Source of the DNA: Chitinophaga agrisoli
GTDB taxonomy: Bacteria > Bacteroidota > Bacteroidia > Chitinophagales > Chitinophagaceae
DNA length: 64,000 bases
Assembly: GCF_008386695.1 (NCBI RefSeq)
Contig: NZ_VUOC01000004.1
Span: 746,327 to 810,326, forward strand
Reading direction: 5' to 3'
Shown: positions 61,357-64,000 of the stretch, one piece after another
Layout of the letters: every line of letters starts with the position of its first letter
Numbering within the stretch: the first letter of the stretch is position 1
Notes under the pieces: model-generated
What the model saw: the letters and a program-made list of their open reading frames with translations, nothing else
The model's database searches: none
Told to the model about the DNA's origin: nothing
Program-made: the position numbers and the translations under genes

Positions 61357-64000
61357 ATGAAGAAAAACCTACTCAAATTTAACCGGCTTTTGAGCGCCAA
61401 CATGCTAAGGCTATCCGCAGCCCTGATCATGTTACTGACCGGCGCCACCTGCGAGGTGTATGCCCAATTACCGGAAGGCTTCACCGCAAAAAAACTGACT
61501 GACAACACCATCCAGGAAGGCGTAGAAATGGCCCATGCCCCGGACGGCAGGATCTTTGTGGCCCAGCGGAATGGTATTGTAAAGGTGCTGCAACCAAATG
61601 GCATCCTGTCTACCGTGCACACGGTACAGACCACCACCAACAGCGAACAGGGTTTGCTGGGTATTACGCTGCATCCGCAGTTTGCCACCAACGGGAAGAT
61701 CTACATTTTCTACACCAACCCGCAGAGCACCGTACACTACCTGGATACCTTTGTCGTAAACACGGCTAACCAGGTGCTGAGATCCGGCAGGGTCATGGAG
61801 TTTGACCCCATCATCAACGGCGCGCATAATGGCGGCGCTTTGCTATTTAAGCAAGGCCTGTTGTATGTAGCTATCGGCGAAAGCAATGAGCCTACACAGG
61901 CGCCCCTGCTGAACACTTACCGCGGTAAGATCCTGCGCCTGACAGAAGACGGTCTGCCGGCTCCCGGCAACCCGTACTATGATGTGCAGAATGCCACCCG
62001 TCAGCAGCGCAGCATCTGGGCCATTGGCATGCGTAACCCCTGGAAAATGGCGCTGGACCCCAAGTCCGGCAAGATCTTCGTGGTGAACGTAGGCGGCGGC
62101 TGGGAAGAGATCAATGATGTAACCACGCCCGACGCTTCCAAAAATTACAATTATGGCTGGGATGGCGCTGGCCGCTCCGGACGCGAGCAGCTGGCCAATA
62201 CCATCTTCCCGGTTTTTGCATATCCGCACCCGCCGGATCCTAACCTGGACAAATGGGGTTGCGCTATTACCTCCGGCGTATTCTTTAACCCGCCGGTGAC
62301 CAACTGGCCGGAAAAGTACCGTAACCGTTTCTATTTCACAGACTGGTGTGAGAACTGGATGCGGAGCGTAGACGCCACCAACCCGGGCCCGGACTCTACC
62401 AACTGGACACAGTTCGCCAGCGATGGCTTCCATTCTATCCTGGGCACCAGCGTAGGTATTGATGGTAACCTTTATTATATTGATTACACCGGCAACGGCG
62501 CTATTTACCGTATTGAGTTTGATAGCGACGCATTGCCTAATATAGTGAACCAGCCCGCCAACGATACCGTGTTTGAACAGGACGCAGTATCCTTCTCCAT
62601 AACGGCATCCGGCGCTATTCCCATGACCTTCCAATGGCAGAAGAATAACGTAAACATCGCCGGCGCTACTGCTGCTACCTATAGCATAGCGCAAGCCGCA
62701 CGGGCAGACTCCGGTTTGTACCGCTGTATCGTCACCAACGTAAATGGTAAGGATACGAGCGAGAATGCCAGACTGGTGGTGAAACCATTTAACGCCAGGC
62801 CGGTACCGCATATCCTGACGCCCGCCAGCAGCCTTACCTGGAACGTAGGCACCGTAGTAGCCTTCTCCGGCAATGCCACCGACCAGGAAGATGGTACCCT
62901 GCCCGCATCTGCTTATCATTGGGAAGTACAGTTCTTCCACAAGGATAATCCAACCAGCGAGCACCATCACCCCGGACCAGATATCGCACAAGGCGTTAAG
63001 TCCGGCACTTTCGTAGCCAGCAACATCGGCGAAACATCTCCCAATGTATGGCTGCGTATACTGCTGACCGTAACGGACTCCAATGGCCGTACCGGTATTG
63101 ACTCCGTGGACATTCAGCCCAACAAGGTGAACCTGACCGCTGTGTCAAACGTAGCCGGCATACAGCTGGTGCTGAGCGCACAGGCTACCACCCCGGTTAC
63201 CAAAACCTTTGTGGTGAATACGCCCATTAACCTGCAGGCGGATCCGCTTAGCCAGGTATTAAGGGACAGCGTGTTTGTATTTGATTCCTGGGCAGATGGC
63301 GGCGACGCCAAACGTGTGGTAACCGTACCCGCTGTAAATACCACTTATACTGCCAATTACAAGCTGAGCTCTTCCCTGCAGAACCCGTACTTTGGCGCAC
63401 CGGCCAGCGTACCTGGTAAAATTGAAGCAGAGAATTATGACCGTGGCGGCGAAGGTATTGCCTATCACGATCTTAGCACGAATAACCAGGGCAACCAGTA
63501 CCGTCTTACTGAAGGCGTAGACCTGGAAGGCACCGGTGACGGCGGCTCTCAGAACTATAACATTGCCTATGTATCTACCGGCGAATGGGTAGAGTATACT
63601 ATCAATGTAACACAGACATCTTCTTATATCTTCACCGCCCGTATAGCCACGCCTAATACCGGCAGGACATTCCATATTGACATTGACGGACAGACGATCG
63701 GCAATCCTATCAATGTTCCGAATACCGGCGGGTTCCAGGCATGGCAGGACGTATCTATCGTTACGCCTGTGCTGACAACCGGCCAGAAGGTATTACGCGT
63801 GACCATGGATGGCGCTGATGTGAACTTTAACTATTTCAACTTTGCAGTTTCTGACGGCAGCGGCATTCCGCCCACCGTTAGCCTGACAGGCCCTGCCAAT
63901 AACGCTACCTTCTTTGCCCAGTCAGATATTGAACTGGATGCCACTGCAGCTGACGCTAACGGTACTGTACGTAAAGTAGAGTTCTTCCATGACGGCGTGA
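61357..64000 (+). CDS. PQQ-type sugar dehydrogenase with Ig-like and CBM6 domains (truncated at window end)
   Basis: At least 881 residues; the frame is open to the edge. A signal peptide is followed by a soluble aldose/glucose dehydrogenase propeller (~40-390): GVEMAHAPDGRIFVAQRNG, GLLGITLHPQF, IINGAHNGGALLF (His base ~157), GKILRLTEDG and AIGMRNPWKMALD. Next are an Ig-like domain (~394-477, DSGLYRCIVTNVNG), a PKD/Ig-like region (~480-600), CBM6 (~683-830, KIEAENYDRGGEGIAYHD, STGEWVEYTINVT) and the start of a Big_9-like repeat (PPTVSLTGPANNATF). It should oxidise carbohydrates it binds through CBM6. The C-terminus is missing, so a T9SS tail cannot be checked. Confidence 0.9.
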   Translation, partial: MKKNLLKFNRLLSANMLRLSAALIMLLTGATCEVYAQLPEGFTAKKLTDNTIQEGVEMAHAPDGRIFVAQRNGIVKVLQPNGILSTVHTVQTTTNSEQGLLGITLHPQFATNGKIYIFYTNPQSTVHYLDTFVVNTANQVLRSGRVMEFDPIINGAHNGGALLFKQGLLYVAIGESNEPTQAPLLNTYRGKILRLTEDGLPAPGNPYYDVQNATRQQRSIWAIGMRNPWKMALDPKSGKIFVVNVGGGWEEINDVTTPDASKNYNYGWDGAGRSGREQLANTIFPVFAYPHPPDPNLDKWGCAITSGVFFNPPVTNWPEKYRNRFYFTDWCENWMRSVDATNPGPDSTNWTQFASDGFHSILGTSVGIDGNLYYIDYTGNGAIYRIEFDSDALPNIVNQPANDTVFEQDAVSFSITASGAIPMTFQWQKNNVNIAGATAATYSIAQAARADSGLYRCIVTNVNGKDTSENARLVVKPFNARPVPHILTPASSLTWNVGTVVAFSGNATDQEDGTLPASAYHWEVQFFHKDNPTSEHHHPGPDIAQGVKSGTFVASNIGETSPNVWLRILLTVTDSNGRTGIDSVDIQPNKVNLTAVSNVAGIQLVLSAQATTPVTKTFVVNTPINLQADPLSQVLRDSVFVFDSWADGGDAKRVVTVPAVNTTYTANYKLSSSLQNPYFGAPASVPGKIEAENYDRGGEGIAYHDLSTNNQGNQYRLTEGVDLEGTGDGGSQNYNIAYVSTGEWVEYTINVTQTSSYIFTARIATPNTGRTFHIDIDGQTIGNPINVPNTGGFQAWQDVSIVTPVLTTGQKVLRVTMDGADVNFNYFNFAVSDGSGIPPTVSLTGPANNATFFAQSDIELDATAADANGTVRKVEFFHDGV

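Noticed and set aside
61843-62991. Minus-strand 382-codon frame opposite the sugar dehydrogenase
   Set aside because: The plus strand encodes a coherent propeller-Ig-CBM6 protein; the minus frame has none of the usual protein features.

Overview
The window looks like a chromosomal segment of a Bacteroidota species, most likely a Chitinophaga-like member of the Chitinophagaceae (inference). The reasons are two SusC/SusD pairs, an ECF sigma/FecR switch, glycoside hydrolases of families GH16, GH92, GH95 and GH71/99-like, a T9SS-type sorting tail, DUF5117 and DUF3823 proteins, many lipoproteins, and A-rich rather than Shine-Dalgarno leaders. No tRNA, rRNA, CRISPR array, transposase or integrase was seen.

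Layout. 1-5.5 kb: a truncated surface protein, two small AT-rich genes, a GT87-like glycosyltransferase, a TPR protein, a zinc-ribbon-like protein and a DinB-like protein. 5.7-8.3 kb: an mlaE-mlaF-mlaD lipid ABC transporter operon. 8.3-12.3 kb: minus-strand genes for a flavin reductase, a DUF2652/SRPBCC protein, a VOC protein, a GT11-like fucosyltransferase and a START-domain protein.

12.5-34.2 kb: a long minus-strand polysaccharide utilization locus. In transcription order it encodes a PQQ dehydrogenase with heme c, a TIM-barrel sugar isomerase-like protein, a DUF1080+FG-GAP protein, SusC, SusD, DUF3823, a small cytochrome c, a large propeller-HEAT-cytochrome c protein, GH92, a GH71/99-like protein, GH95 and an SGNH+alpha/beta-hydrolase esterase. 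The hydrolases suggest an acetylated, fucose-containing alpha-mannoside. The redox genes suggest an added oxidative step. Just upstream, on the same strand, is an 891-residue protein with a periplasmic LamG/Kelch sensor, one membrane helix and a cytoplasmic SARP-type DNA-binding domain. The first gene of the locus and susC are both preceded by YTAA(T/C) repeats spaced 11-12 bp apart, the spacing expected for SARP operators. Between the regulator and the locus lie a 27-bp minisatellite, a 105-bp inverted repeat and 11-bp and 6-bp microsatellites. I consider this regulator-operator-PUL unit the most interesting feature of the window.

37.9-49.5 kb: a multidomain secreted GH16, a soluble hybrid histidine kinase, two HExxH lipoproteins, a lipoprotein of unknown function, a DoxX/HxlR divergent pair, and an ECF sigma factor with FecR. 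49.7-58.0 kb: a FecR-coupled SusC with an STN domain, SusD, an unknown lipoprotein and a DUF5117 metalloprotease, which suggests uptake of peptides or glycopeptides. 58.1-64 kb: an OmpA-family protein, a possible amber-interrupted 39-residue peptide gene with its own terminator, an amidase, and a truncated PQQ sugar dehydrogenase fused to Ig and CBM6 domains.

Functions come from reading motifs by eye. No database search or structure prediction was run, and domain borders are approximate.
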